Below are positions 7,582 to 15,668 of a stretch of 29,045 bases of DNA, piece after piece. Source of the DNA: Chloroflexota bacterium. GTDB lineage: Bacteria; Chloroflexota; Limnocylindria; Limnocylindrales; CSP1-4. The DNA lies in contig JADGQG010000002.1 in the NCBI GenBank assembly GCA_017882025.1, positions 1 to 29,045 of the forward strand. Direction: 5' to 3'. Both the position numbers and the translations under genes were made by a program. Below the pieces are notes generated by a model. The model saw only the letters and a program-made list of their open reading frames with translations. It made no database searches and was not told the DNA's origin. The stretch's first letter is position 1, and each line of letters begins with the position of its first letter.

Positions 7582-8250
7582 ATGACGACGTTCGAGGCCG
7601 GCGGGCTGACCGTTGACGAGCGTTCGCTGGCGGTCATCCTCGGCGTCGCCGGCGCGGCCTGGGGCCTCGTGGCCGACCGGATCGGGGCACGCTGGCCCGC
7701 CCACGAGGATGGCCGCGCGCGGGCGGTCGATTGGAGGACGCTCGTCGTCCCGCTGCTCGGCGCCGTGGCGCTCGCCGCCCTGCCCCTTCGCGTGACCGAC
7801 CTCGGGCAGGTACTCCTCTTCGGCGGCTACTTCCTGGCGCTCACGCTCCTGCTTGCCACGGACCTGGACCAACGCCTCCTGCCCGACCTCGTCACGCTTC
7901 CGCTGATCGGGGTCACCCTGATCGCGGCCGTCGCCGGCTTGAACCCGCTCGTTGCCGGACAGCTCGGCTGGGCCGTCCTTGCCGCGCTCGCAATCCCGGG
8001 CTTCCTCTTCGCCATCTCGATCCCATTCGGAACGGGCGCGATCGGGATCGGGGACCTCAAGCTGCTGGTCTCGGTGGGCCTGCTGACCGGGCTCGCCCGC
8101 TCCATCGCCGGGCTCGTGGTCGGCGCGCTCGCGGCCGGCGCTGTCATCGGCGTCCTCCTCGTCCTGCGCCGTGTGACCCTCCGAGCATACATCCCATTCG
8201 GGCCGTTCCTGATCATCGGCGCCTTCTGGGCAGTCCTCGTCCGCCTCTGA
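7582..8250 (+). CDS. Prepilin peptidase (A24 family), short form
   Basis: The 222-residue integral membrane protein has the two aspartate motifs of type IV leader peptidases: TDLDQRLLPD (D94) and GIGDLKLL (D158). The family cleaves the leader of type IV pilins and related secretion pseudopilins at the cytoplasmic face. About seven hydrophobic segments are visible. The N-terminal cysteine-containing methyltransferase part of PilD is missing, as in many short bacterial and archaeal members. The frame is open to 7450, but the Arg-rich extra 44 residues overlap pepA; ATG at 7582 gives a normal membrane N-terminus. No pilin gene is in the window, so its substrates are elsewhere. Confidence 0.88.
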   Translation: MTTFEAGGLTVDERSLAVILGVAGAAWGLVADRIGARWPAHEDGRARAVDWRTLVVPLLGAVALAALPLRVTDLGQVLLFGGYFLALTLLLATDLDQRLLPDLVTLPLIGVTLIAAVAGLNPLVAGQLGWAVLAALAIPGFLFAISIPFGTGAIGIGDLKLLVSVGLLTGLARSIAGLVVGALAAGAVIGVLLVLRRVTLRAYIPFGPFLIIGAFWAVLVRL

Positions 8251-8318
8251 CGCGACCAGTACGCTCGGCCCATCCATCCCGGGACCACCGGCCCGCCGGC
8301 GAGCTGGTGCGATGGGAG

Positions 8319-8324
8319 TACCAT
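8319..8324 (+). promoter_or_regulatory. Possible -10 element ahead of the M23 peptidase gene
   Basis: TACCAT at 8319-8324 is followed by CAGG, the same hexamer and next bases as the -10 ahead of the NYN nuclease. It would give a leader of about 130 bases before ATG 8459. A 7-bp hairpin (GGCGGGT 8378-8384, ACCCGCC 8390-8396) lies in that leader. No -35 was recognised. Confidence 0.3.
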
Positions 8325-8458
8325 CAGGGTGCCGGGTCGTCCCTGAGGTTGTGCCCGCTTCGGACGGCGACATCACCGGCGGGTCCGCAACCCGCCACGG
8401 CGTGCCGCGAGGTCCGCCACAACGGAGCTACCCGCACGAAGATGCCGACGCCTGCCTG

Positions 8459-9910
8459 ATGCGACGCCATCGCAACGTTCCCCGCATGGCCGCGGAGCTT
8501 CCCGAGCCTCGTCCCCTCGCGCCCGCGACGGGGCGCGCCGCCGGCTGGAGCCCGCGCCGGGGGCCGGCCGCCGCCATCCGCGCCGCCGTTCGGGCCCGGC
8601 CCAGGGTTGCCGGTCGCCTGCTCGCGTTCCTCCTCGTTATCCCGCTCGTCGTCGGTGTTGCCGCGCCGCCGCGCGTCAGCGGCGACGATCTTGCCAACGC
8701 CCAGGCTCGCCAACAGGCGCTTCAGCAGAAGATCGCTGATCAGAAAGCCGAGGTTGCGCGCCTGCAGGGACTCCAGGCTGGCCTCGCGTCGGACATCGCG
8801 TCCACCAGCAAGGCGCTCGGCGGCATCAACGCGGACCTCGCCGCGACGAAGAAGCTGATCTCCGGCATGACCACGAAGATCGCGGCGGTCCAGGCCGTCT
8901 ACACGGATCTCGTTGGGCAGCTGGGCCTCCTGGACCGCCAGGTCGTCGCGCTGGGCCAGGAACAGACCCAGAAGGCACAGGAGCTTGCGGATCGGAAGGC
9001 GATGCTGGCCGCGCGGGTTCGCGAGGCGTACCGGACGGACCGCACGCCGATCGTCCAGCAGCTGCTCGCGGCGGGCTCGATCGCCGACGTCCTGCAGGAT
9101 GTCGGCTCCTACCTGGACCTCGGCGGCCAGGACCAGGCGATGGCGGCGCGGATCATGCAGGACCAGCAGGCCCTCGATGCGCTCCACGCGCTCTTCGTTG
9201 AGACACGGGCCGCGAAGGACGAGCTGCGGCAGGAGACGCTGGCCCAGAAGGGCCAGCTCGACGGGCAGATGGCCGACCTGCGGGCCGCGAATGCGCGCCT
9301 CGCGGTGCTCCAGGCGGCGACGGCGCGCCAGCTCGCCATCCAGCGCACGACCTGGGCGAAGATCGCGAAGAACGCGGCCTCGGCCAAGCAGGCCCTGGCC
9401 GCCGACGCAAAGTCCCAGCGGGAGATCGCGGCCCAGATCGCCACGCTCCTGGAGCGCCAGCGCCAGTTCGGGAACGTGCCGTCGGCCTTCAATGGCACCC
9501 TGATCTGGCCGCTCGGAGGGGTGATCACCCAGGAGTTCGGCTGCACCGGGGTGGTCTGGGAGCCGGCAATCGGAGGCTGTCCGCACTTCCACCAGGGCAT
9601 CGACATCGCCGCCCCGATGTATACGCCGATCCACGCGGCCGGCGACGGCGTGGTGCTCTTCGCGGGCCCGAACCCATACGACCCATATCCGAAAGCCTGG
9701 ATCGTGATCATCGCCCACAGCGACAACCTGCTCTCGTGGTACGCCCACGTCGACAACGGCGCCCACGGGCCGGCGGTCGCCGCCGGGGATTCGGTGAAGG
9801 CGGGCCAGGTCATCGCGTACGTCGGGATGACCGGCAATACCACCGGGCCGCACCTCCACTGGGGCATCCAGTACAACGGCGACTTCGTCAACCCGCGCCT
9901 CTTCGTCTGA
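8459..9910 (+). CDS. Murein hydrolase activator-like protein: coiled coil plus M23 peptidase
   Basis: The predicted 483-residue protein starts with a basic segment and a hydrophobic helix (about 52-70), a signal anchor or signal peptide. A long Ala/Gln-rich coiled coil of EnvC/PcsB type follows (about 78-340), then a C-terminal LytM/M23 domain. The zinc ligands are intact: H378 and D382 in FHQGID, and H465/H467 in GPHLHWG. Such proteins either cut peptidoglycan cross-links or activate amidases at division. Intact ligands suggest catalytic activity. The start is uncertain: ATG 8459 and ATG 8486 both lack a clear ribosome site, and the frame is open to 8312. It acts outside the membrane. Confidence 0.88.
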   Translation: MRRHRNVPRMAAELPEPRPLAPATGRAAGWSPRRGPAAAIRAAVRARPRVAGRLLAFLLVIPLVVGVAAPPRVSGDDLANAQARQQALQQKIADQKAEVARLQGLQAGLASDIASTSKALGGINADLAATKKLISGMTTKIAAVQAVYTDLVGQLGLLDRQVVALGQEQTQKAQELADRKAMLAARVREAYRTDRTPIVQQLLAAGSIADVLQDVGSYLDLGGQDQAMAARIMQDQQALDALHALFVETRAAKDELRQETLAQKGQLDGQMADLRAANARLAVLQAATARQLAIQRTTWAKIAKNAASAKQALAADAKSQREIAAQIATLLERQRQFGNVPSAFNGTLIWPLGGVITQEFGCTGVVWEPAIGGCPHFHQGIDIAAPMYTPIHAAGDGVVLFAGPNPYDPYPKAWIVIIAHSDNLLSWYAHVDNGAHGPAVAAGDSVKAGQVIAYVGMTGNTTGPHLHWGIQYNGDFVNPRLFV

Positions 9911-9979
9911 GGCCGGCGCGGCGCTGGCGGGGGGCCGGCAGGACGCCTCCGTCCCGGGGTCGCCGCGGGCTGGCGCCAG

Positions 9980-9988
9980 TGCTACGAT
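9980..9988 (+). promoter_or_regulatory. Predicted extended -10 promoter of glgC
   Basis: TGCTACGAT gives an extended -10 (TGn plus TACGAT). Transcription would start near 9995, some 45 bases before the glgC ATG. No good -35 is present, which is tolerated with an extended -10. Confidence 0.4.
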
Positions 9989-10039
9989 CGCCCGGAGCGC
10001 ATCCCCGGATCCCCTCCCCGTCGCGACGAGGATGAGTGC

Positions 10040-11413
10040 ATGAAGCGGACCATGGCGGTGATCCTCGCGGGCGGCGAAGGTGCTCGCCTCTCGATCCTCT
10101 CGGAGAAGCGGGCCAAGCCGGCCGTCCCGTTCGGTGGCAAGTACCGGATCATCGACTTCGCGCTGAGCAACTGCGTCAACTCGGACATCGACAACGTGGT
10201 GGTCCTCACGCAGTACAACCCGCGCTCGCTCAACGATCACATCGGCCAGGGGCGGCCGTGGGACCTGGACCGGAACACGGGCGGGGTCCGGCTCCTGCAG
10301 CCCTACATCGGGCGCGGCAAGAGCGACTGGTACCGGGGCACGGCCGACGCGGTCCTCCAGAACTTGAACGTGCTGGACCAGGCGGCCGGGGATACGGTCG
10401 TGATCCTCGCCGGGGATCACGTCTACAAGATGGACTACCAGCCGTTCGTGGCGTTCCATCGCCGCAAGCGCGCGGACGTCACGCTGGCCGTCCGCCGCGT
10501 GCCGCTTTCGGATGCCACTCGCATGGGCATCCTCGCGGTCGACGAGACGGGCAGGGTCACGGACTTCACGGAGAAGCCGAAGCAGCCGAAGTCGGACCTT
10601 GCGAGCATGGGCGTCTACGTGTTCAGCAAGCGCGCCCTGCGCCGCTGGCTCTCCGAGTCCCGTTCCGACTTCGGCGGCGACGTGATCCCGGAAATGATCA
10701 AGGGCGGGGCGCGCGTCTACGGCTATCGCTTCGATGGCTACTGGCAGGACGTCGGGACGATTCAGAGCTACTGGGAGGCCAACATGGCCCTCCTCGAGGA
10801 TCGGCCGGACCTTGACCTCTACGATCGCGAGTGGCTCATCCACACTCGCTCCGAGGAGCGTGCGCCGGGCAAGATCGGGGCGACCGCCCAGGTCCACCGG
10901 AGCCTGATCTCGCACGGATGCCTCGTCGAGGGGATGGTCGTCAACTCCGTCCTGTCGCCGGGTGTCGTGGTCGGGGTCGGCGCCGTCGTGCGCGACTCCA
11001 TCGTCATGTTCGACTCGGTGATCCGGCCGGGCGCGATCGTCGACCGTGCGATCCTCGACAAGGAGGTCACCGTCGGGCCGGGCGCGATCGTCGGGGAGGG
11101 GACCAACCTCGGCGCCCCGAATCGCCTCACGCCCAGCCACCTCAACACGGGGATCACGATCATCGGCAAGCAGGCCGTCATCCCGCGCGGCGTGCGGATT
11201 GGCCGCAACGTGCGAGTCGACGCGAACGTCCGGGCCACCGATTTCGCGGGCCGAACCGTCGAGTCCGGTGCCACCATCCTGCGCCGCGAGGGTCGCGGAC
11301 GCAGCCGGCAGGGCGCCCCCGCGGACCCGGCAAAGGCCGCCGGCCACGCCGCCGAGGCGGGGACCGGACCCGGAGGCGCCGCGACCGGTCGGCGCGGGTC
11401 GAGGGCCGACTGA
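10040..11413 (+). CDS. glgC: Glucose-1-phosphate adenylyltransferase
   Basis: The 457-residue enzyme makes ADP-glucose from ATP and glucose 1-phosphate, the first committed step of glycogen synthesis. Visible hallmarks are LAGGEGARL (9-17) with the nearby KRAKPAV, FGGKYRIIDFALSN (31-44), WYRGTADAV (97-105), the metal-binding AGDH (124-127), EKP (178-180) and YWQDVGT (234-240). A left-handed beta-helix of hexapeptide repeats follows. The usual length is about 400-430 residues; here a Gly/Ala/Arg/Pro-rich tail of about 40 residues is added. GAGGA lies 7 bases before the ATG. No glycogen synthase or branching enzyme gene is adjacent in the window. The stop overlaps the proposed start of the next gene. 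Confidence 0.96.
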   Translation: MKRTMAVILAGGEGARLSILSEKRAKPAVPFGGKYRIIDFALSNCVNSDIDNVVVLTQYNPRSLNDHIGQGRPWDLDRNTGGVRLLQPYIGRGKSDWYRGTADAVLQNLNVLDQAAGDTVVILAGDHVYKMDYQPFVAFHRRKRADVTLAVRRVPLSDATRMGILAVDETGRVTDFTEKPKQPKSDLASMGVYVFSKRALRRWLSESRSDFGGDVIPEMIKGGARVYGYRFDGYWQDVGTIQSYWEANMALLEDRPDLDLYDREWLIHTRSEERAPGKIGATAQVHRSLISHGCLVEGMVVNSVLSPGVVVGVGAVVRDSIVMFDSVIRPGAIVDRAILDKEVTVGPGAIVGEGTNLGAPNRLTPSHLNTGITIIGKQAVIPRGVRIGRNVRVDANVRATDFAGRTVESGATILRREGRGRSRQGAPADPAKAAGHAAEAGTGPGGAATGRRGSRAD

Positions 11414-11928
11414 GCGGCCCTGCCGGCCCCGACGCACGGACCGTCGAGGCCTGGCTCGCCGAGCTGCGGCTCGGCCCCGTGAAGCGGATCGACCTCGAGG
11501 GGATCAGCTCATGGGATCTCCGGCTGGACGGCCGTCGCCGCTTCGACATACCCGTGACGGTCGTCCTGGACCCGGGCGTCGGCGCGTTCGTCTGGCTCCA
11601 CGTGGCGCCGCCGATCGGTGACGGGCTGCGCAGGTCATACCGGAAGATGCTGCGCTGGAACGACGAGTTCCCGTTCGTCAAGTTCAGCCTGACCACCGAT
11701 GACCGCCCGATCGCGGCGGTCGAGATCCCGCCGGGACGCCTTGACCGTGACGCGCTCGGCCTCGGGATCGCGCGGCTCCTCGCCATCTGCGACCTGCTCC
11801 TCGAGGAGACCGCGGAGTGGATCTGGATCGGCGGGCGGGTCCCGGACCCGGGCGCCCGGGTCGGCCGCCAGGCGGACCTCCTGGAACGATACGCTGACCG
11901 GCTCGGAGAGCTCGCGGGGCCGCGGTGA
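11410..11928 (+). CDS. YbjN-like small domain protein, function unknown
   Basis: Codons from about 11410 encode a compact 172-residue protein with a pattern reminiscent of YbjN/type III chaperone-like folds: an N-terminal helix (TVEAWLAELRLG), antiparallel strands (WDLRLDGRRRFDIPVTVVLD), then helices ending in LLAICDLLLEETAEWIW. No catalytic residues are evident. The start is unusual: no ATG, GTG or TTG lies in frame before GTG 11479, which would remove the N-terminal helix. A CTG at 11410 overlaps the glgC stop (CTGA) and has GAGG about 6 bases before it, so CTG may be the true start. The family call is tentative; the gene is judged real by protein-like sequence. Confidence 0.6.
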   Translation: MSGPAGPDARTVEAWLAELRLGPVKRIDLEGISSWDLRLDGRRRFDIPVTVVLDPGVGAFVWLHVAPPIGDGLRRSYRKMLRWNDEFPFVKFSLTTDDRPIAAVEIPPGRLDRDALGLGIARLLAICDLLLEETAEWIWIGGRVPDPGARVGRQADLLERYADRLGELAGPR

Positions 11929-11996
11929 CCGGCCCGTCGGTGTGCGTGGGTCGGCCCGCGCAGGCGCTCTGCCCTGGGGCCGGCCCGTGGAGGCTG

Positions 11997-12002
11997 TACA
12001 CT
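11997..12002 (+). promoter_or_regulatory. Possible -10 element ahead of nicotinate phosphoribosyltransferase
   Basis: TACACT at 11997-12002 in the 172-base gap would start a transcript near 12009, about 90 bases before the ATG at 12101. No -35 consensus is seen. Confidence 0.3.
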
Positions 12003-12100
12003 CCCGAGCAGTGCGGAATCCGGGCCAACATTGCCCGGCTCCGTTCCCTTCGCGCCATCCGCCGTGCCAGGAGCCGCGCCGCAGCCGTGACCCGCACCGC

Positions 12101-13132
12101 ATGCGACTGAAGCCGCACCGCCCCTCCAACGAGATCCTGTCCGGCGAGTCCGCCGATGTCTACTTCGATCGCGCCCGACGGATCATGGAACGCGAGGGGC
12201 TGGACCCCATCGTGGCCATGGAGGTATTCAGCCGCGGGGCCGGCATCCTGTGCGGGATCGATGAGGCGAAGAATCTGCTCGCGTACGCCCTGGAGCATGC
12301 GGACCCGGCCGAGGTGGCGGTGGAGGGGCTCGACGACGGCGACACCTTCTCGTCCAAGGAAGTCGTCCTCCGCATCCGCGCCCGGTACCGCCAGTTCGGC
12401 CTCTACGAGACGGCGATCCTCGGGATGATGGCCCAGGCCACCGGCTGGGCCACCGCGGCCCACGAATGCGTGGAGGCCGCCGCCCCCCAGCCGGTCATCA
12501 GCTTTGGCGCCCGCCACGTCCACCCGGACGTCACGGACGTGCTGGACTACGCTGCGATCGTGGGCGGCTGCGTCGGGGCGTCGACGCCGGCCGGGGCGCG
12601 GCTGGCCGGCCTCAACCCCACCGGCACGATGCCCCATTCGCTCGTCCTGATCGTCGGCGACACGGTCCGCGCGGCGCAGGCCTTCGATCGCGACCTGGAG
12701 GCGGACGTGCCGCGGATCGTCCTGGTCGACACGTTCAAGGACGAGGCGGAAGAGGCGCTCCGCGTCGCCGACGCCCTGGGTGACAAGCTCTACGGGATCC
12801 GCCTGGATACGCCGTCCGAGCGCGGCCGGGTCACGGCCGACCTCGTCAAGGAGATTCGGGCCCGGCTGAACCAGGCGGGCCACGGCCACGTCATCATCGT
12901 CGTCTCGGGAGGCCTCACCCCGGATCGCATCCGATACTTCAAGGAGCAGGGCGCCCCGGCCGACAACTTCGCCGTGGGGAGCTACATCAGCGGGGCGAGT
13001 CCCATCGACTTCACGGGGGACATCAAGGAGATCGACGGCCGCCCGATCGCGAAGCGGGGCCGGATCCCGGGCGTCACGCCAAGCCCGCGGCTCAAGCCCG
13101 TCGACCTGGCTGCCTGGCGCGCCGACGCCTGA
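12101..13132 (+). CDS. Nicotinate phosphoribosyltransferase
   Basis: The 343-residue protein matches the nicotinate phosphoribosyltransferase fold related to quinolinate phosphoribosyltransferase. Hallmarks are the N-terminal SGESADVYFDR segment, FGARHVHPDVT (135-145) and LNPTGTMPHSLV (171-182). It forms nicotinate mononucleotide from nicotinate and PRPP in the NAD salvage pathway. The length fits the shorter archaeal/Chloroflexi-type group rather than the ~450-residue PncB. ATG 12101 begins the recognisable homology; no Shine-Dalgarno sequence is close (CAGGAG lies ~27 bases away). A small orphan gene follows 22 bases after the stop. Confidence 0.88.
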   Translation: MRLKPHRPSNEILSGESADVYFDRARRIMEREGLDPIVAMEVFSRGAGILCGIDEAKNLLAYALEHADPAEVAVEGLDDGDTFSSKEVVLRIRARYRQFGLYETAILGMMAQATGWATAAHECVEAAAPQPVISFGARHVHPDVTDVLDYAAIVGGCVGASTPAGARLAGLNPTGTMPHSLVLIVGDTVRAAQAFDRDLEADVPRIVLVDTFKDEAEEALRVADALGDKLYGIRLDTPSERGRVTADLVKEIRARLNQAGHGHVIIVVSGGLTPDRIRYFKEQGAPADNFAVGSYISGASPIDFTGDIKEIDGRPIAKRGRIPGVTPSPRLKPVDLAAWRADA

Positions 13133-13154
13133 GGCACACCCCCAGGTGCCGAGC

Positions 13155-13445
13155 ATGCCGTCCGACGCTCCCGCCCTTGCCCGCGACGTCCTGACGCGCG
13201 ACGAGGCTGTGGACGCGTTCTTCGCGGCCGTCCCCGGCGTCGTGGCCGGCCATGAGAACGCCTTCTCGAACACCTACGTTGCCCGCCTCTTCCCGACCTA
13301 CCGCGTGGAACCGGAGATCGTGGCGCGCGCCCGGACGCTCGCCGCGGCCGAGGGCGACCGTCTTCCTGCCCTGCGGCGGCTCCTGCTGGAGGCGGCCGAC
13401 GACCTGGAGCGAGCGGTCACCTGTCGAGCCGTAGCGGAGGCCTGA
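13155..13445 (+). CDS. Small helical protein, possibly like the aminopeptidase N C-terminus
   Basis: A 96-residue frame starts at ATG 13155 (GTG 13146 is the alternative, adding three residues) between two clear genes with gaps of 22 and 7 bases. The sequence is protein-like and helical: DAFFAAVPGVVAG, then NTYVARLFPTYRVEPE, then LPALRRLLLEAADDLERAV. That order resembles the final helices of the ERAP1-like C-terminal domain of M1 aminopeptidases (a hydrophobic block, then LRRLxxE with ERAxxxRA). It has no catalytic domain, and nothing in frame upstream restores one. The resemblance is from memory and unverified. Unknown function otherwise; it may be co-translated with the TPR gene. Confidence 0.6.
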   Translation: MPSDAPALARDVLTRDEAVDAFFAAVPGVVAGHENAFSNTYVARLFPTYRVEPEIVARARTLAAAEGDRLPALRRLLLEAADDLERAVTCRAVAEA

Positions 13446-13452
13446 CCGCAGC

Positions 13453-13866
13453 GTGAGTCCGTCCAGTCCCGACATGGAGCCAGCGGGCGGCCCGACGCCG
13501 GATCACGAGGGCGCCTACGAGTTGCTCCAGCGGGGCACGGGCCTGCTCGCCAAACGGCACGCTGCGCAGGCGGCGGTGGTCCTCGCTCGCGCAGCCGCCA
13601 TCGAGCCGGCCAAGGGCTCCATCCTCGAGCCGCTCGGGCGGGCGCTGTTCATGAGCGGCCAGGTCGAGCGCGCCGTGGAAACGTTCGAGGCGCTCCTCGA
13701 GATCGATCCGTCGAACCATTACGCGCACTACGCGTTGGGCCGGAGCCTGATCCGCCTGGGCCGCCGGGCCCAGGGCCGGACGCACCTTCGTCTGGCCGTC
13801 GCCCTCGCTCCTGACAGCCGGCTCTATCGGGGCGGCCTGGGGCGGCTCGGTCCTGGCGCCGCCTGA
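13453..13866 (+). CDS. TPR repeat protein
   Basis: The 137-residue product has about three tetratricopeptide-like helix pairs between residues 20 and 125. The clearest are LGRALFMSGQVERAVETFEALLEIDPSN (61-88, written here as one repeat) and YALGRSLIRLGRRAQGRTHL just after it, with the W/L-G-Y-A-P pattern of the fold. Such repeats mediate protein-protein contacts. There is no signal peptide or membrane helix, so it is probably cytosolic. GTG 13453 lies 8 bases after the preceding stop, with GGAGG 12 bases upstream. The partner is unknown; the neighbouring small orphan protein is a candidate. Confidence 0.75.
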   Translation: MSPSSPDMEPAGGPTPDHEGAYELLQRGTGLLAKRHAAQAAVVLARAAAIEPAKGSILEPLGRALFMSGQVERAVETFEALLEIDPSNHYAHYALGRSLIRLGRRAQGRTHLRLAVALAPDSRLYRGGLGRLGPGAA

Positions 13867-13989
13867 GGTCAGCGATCCGCGGACACCGCACGGGCGGAAC
13901 CGGGCACACCGCGGCCACGTCTTCGTGCTGTCCAGATCCGACATCCCGTCGGAATCCCCGCTTCCCGACGCCCGCCAGGAGAGCGCCCC

Positions 13990-14901
13990 ATGCACCTCAA
14001 CGGCTTCAATCCCGTCACCGCGGTGGTCGCGACTGCCCTCCTCGTCGGCGCCTGCACCTCGGCCGGCGGCGGGCCCGGGGCGACCACGTCGCCGCCGGGA
14101 AGCGCTGCGCCCGGCGGGTCCCCCGCGCCCTCGCCCGCATCGAGCCAGCTCGTCCTGCGGGTTGCCCACGAGGGCGGCTTCGTCGCCCCGTTCGTCCGCC
14201 TCGCCCAGCCGCCGATCGTGGCCGTGTACGCCGACGGTCGGATCATCAGCCCGGCCCCCGTCACGATGGAGTATCCGGGGCGCCTCGTCGCACCGTTCCA
14301 GGTCCGGAGCGTCGGATCCGACGGCGCCAGGGCGATCCTAGCCGCGGCCGCGGCCGCCGGCCTCACCGGAACCGACGCGTACTATCCGGCGGTCGGCATC
14401 GCCGATGCGCCGGACACCGTCTTCGTGATCGTCCAGAACGGGACGCGGATCACGACCCGCTTCAACGCCCTCGCCGAGGGCATGGGCGTGCCCGGCGGCC
14501 AGGGCGCCTCCGAGCCGGCGCGGAAGGCGGCGGCCGACTTCCTTGCCCGCCTCAGCGATCCGGCGGACACGTTCGGCGCTCCCGCGGCCCCGACGACGCT
14601 CTACGCGCCAACGGCGTTCCAGGTCTGGGTCAGTCCCGGTGCGCCGGTCGCATCCGACCCGGCACTCACGCAGGCGCCGGTCACGTGGCCGCTCGCGACG
14701 CCACTCACGTCGTTCGGAACGCCCGCGACGCCCGATGCCGGGGTCGCCGGCATGCGCGTCGGCGTCGTCGCGGGTGCCGACGCGGTGGCGCTCGCGCCAA
14801 TCCTCGCCCGCGCCACTTCGCTGACGCCGTTCATTTCGGCCGGCAGGATGTTCTCGCTGCTGGTCCGGCCGCTCCTGCCGGAAGAAGCACCCGCCGCGTA
14901 G
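13990..14901 (+). CDS. Predicted lipoprotein, unknown function
   Basis: The 303-residue protein begins with a signal peptide ending in a lipobox, LVGAC, with C22 as the lipidation site. A Gly/Ser/Pro/Ala-rich linker to about residue 50 follows. The mature part (about 52-300) is mixed alpha/beta with no enzyme motif recognised; VLRVAHEGGFVAPFVRL and VVAGADAVALAPILARA look like conserved core strands and helices. It is expected to be anchored on the outer face of the membrane. AGGAG lies 9 bases before ATG 13990. It ends just before a bidirectional hairpin, convergent with the Nudix gene. Confidence 0.8.
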   Translation: MHLNGFNPVTAVVATALLVGACTSAGGGPGATTSPPGSAAPGGSPAPSPASSQLVLRVAHEGGFVAPFVRLAQPPIVAVYADGRIISPAPVTMEYPGRLVAPFQVRSVGSDGARAILAAAAAAGLTGTDAYYPAVGIADAPDTVFVIVQNGTRITTRFNALAEGMGVPGGQGASEPARKAAADFLARLSDPADTFGAPAAPTTLYAPTAFQVWVSPGAPVASDPALTQAPVTWPLATPLTSFGTPATPDAGVAGMRVGVVAGADAVALAPILARATSLTPFISAGRMFSLLVRPLLPEEAPAA

Positions 14902-14930
14902 GGCGCCGTCCTCGGGCCGGGCCCCCGCGG

Positions 14931-14959
14931 ATCCCCGGGCTCCGGGTGGAGCCCCGGAT
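14931..14959. terminator. Hairpin between convergent genes
   Basis: GGGCTCC (14937-14943) and GGAGCCC (14948-14954) form a perfect 7-bp stem with a 4-base loop, extended by further pairs around a one-base bulge. It occupies the 57-base gap between the lipoprotein stop and the Nudix stop and could terminate both. No U-tract on either side. Confidence 0.5.
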
Positions 14960-15588
14960 CACCCGCGTTGGCGCCGGCCGAGCAGGAGGATGCCGATCAG
15001 GGTCTTGGCATCATGGATGTCGCCCCGTTCGGCGGCCGCGAGCGCGTCGTCAACGGGAAGCCGGACCAGCTCGAGCACTTCGTCCACGTCGGGCGTCAGC
15101 CTGCCGTGCCCGGCCGCGACGAGATCCGTCGCGACGTAGAGATGCATCAGCTCGGACGCGAACCCGGGCGCCGTCCAGAACGTGCCGAGCTTCTCCCAGC
15201 TGGTGGCGCGGTACCCGGTCTCCTCTTCCAGCTCGCGGCGCGATGCGAGCTCTGGATCCTCGAGTGCGCCGGTTACTGGGTCGCGATCCAGCGTCCCGGC
15301 AGGGATCTCCAGGAGCGACCGGCCGGCCGGCTGGCGCCACTGGCGGACGAGCAGGAGACGGCCGGCGTCGTCGAGCGCGACGACCGCCACGGCGCCCGGA
15401 TGGCGCACGACGTCCCGCCGGTGTCGGCTCCCGTCGGCGCGCTCGGTCGTCTCGACCCGCACCTCCAGGTAGCGCCCGCGATGGACGATCGTCGAATCGA
15501 CGAGGCGCTCTGCGAGCCGTTCCTCGGCCGGGTCAGGGTCCGGGGGCGAGATGTGGCGGGCGACGGGCAGGTCGGACATGCCGGGCAT
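14959..15588 (-). CDS. Nudix hydrolase, ADP-ribose pyrophosphatase-like
   Basis: The 209-residue protein has the Nudix core: E110 followed by seven residues and RELEEETGY (118-126), which binds Mg and catalyses cleavage of nucleoside diphosphates linked to another group. LLLVRQWRQPAGRSLLEIPAG (around 78-98) and the downstream GTFWTAPGFASELMHLY are typical of ADP-ribose pyrophosphatases. The G98-to-E110 part is longer than the canonical Gx5E by six residues (DRDPVTGAL region), a loop insertion. ATG at 15588 or 15579 are both possible starts. The gene sits behind the terminator of the ABC ATPase gene. The substrate is probable, not proven. Confidence 0.9.
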   Translation of the reverse strand: MPGMSDLPVARHISPPDPDPAEERLAERLVDSTIVHRGRYLEVRVETTERADGSRHRRDVVRHPGAVAVVALDDAGRLLLVRQWRQPAGRSLLEIPAGTLDRDPVTGALEDPELASRRELEEETGYRATSWEKLGTFWTAPGFASELMHLYVATDLVAAGHGRLTPDVDEVLELVRLPVDDALAAAERGDIHDAKTLIGILLLGRRQRG

Positions 15589-15608
15589 GATGGCATGCGC
15601 CCGGAATC

Positions 15609-15638
15609 GACGAGCCGGGCCTCGCGGCCCGGCTCGTC
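15609..15638 (-). terminator. Terminator hairpin after the ABC ATPase gene
   Basis: A perfect 13-bp stem (15609-15621 with 15626-15638) closes a TCGC loop in the 80-base gap between the ABC ATPase stop and the Nudix start, both on the minus strand. The tail is not T-rich, as with other hairpins in this window. Confidence 0.6.
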
Positions 15639-15668
15639 ACGTTGCGGCTGGTTCAGCCGGCGATGGCG

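Noticed and set aside
5664..7637. A 657-codon minus-strand frame opposite pepA
   Set aside because: pepA has all catalytic residues at family spacing; the opposite frame shows no domain.
8324..11437. A 1037-codon open frame on the minus strand
   Set aside because: It lies antisense to the M23 peptidase and glgC, both with full motif sets. Its sequence is Arg/Asp/His/Val-rich without domains, a typical shadow of GC-rich coding DNA.
11925..12110. A 61-codon frame starting at a GTG that overlaps the YbjN-like stop
   Set aside because: Arg/Ala-rich, overlaps the nicotinate phosphoribosyltransferase start and contains its likely promoter; not protein-like.
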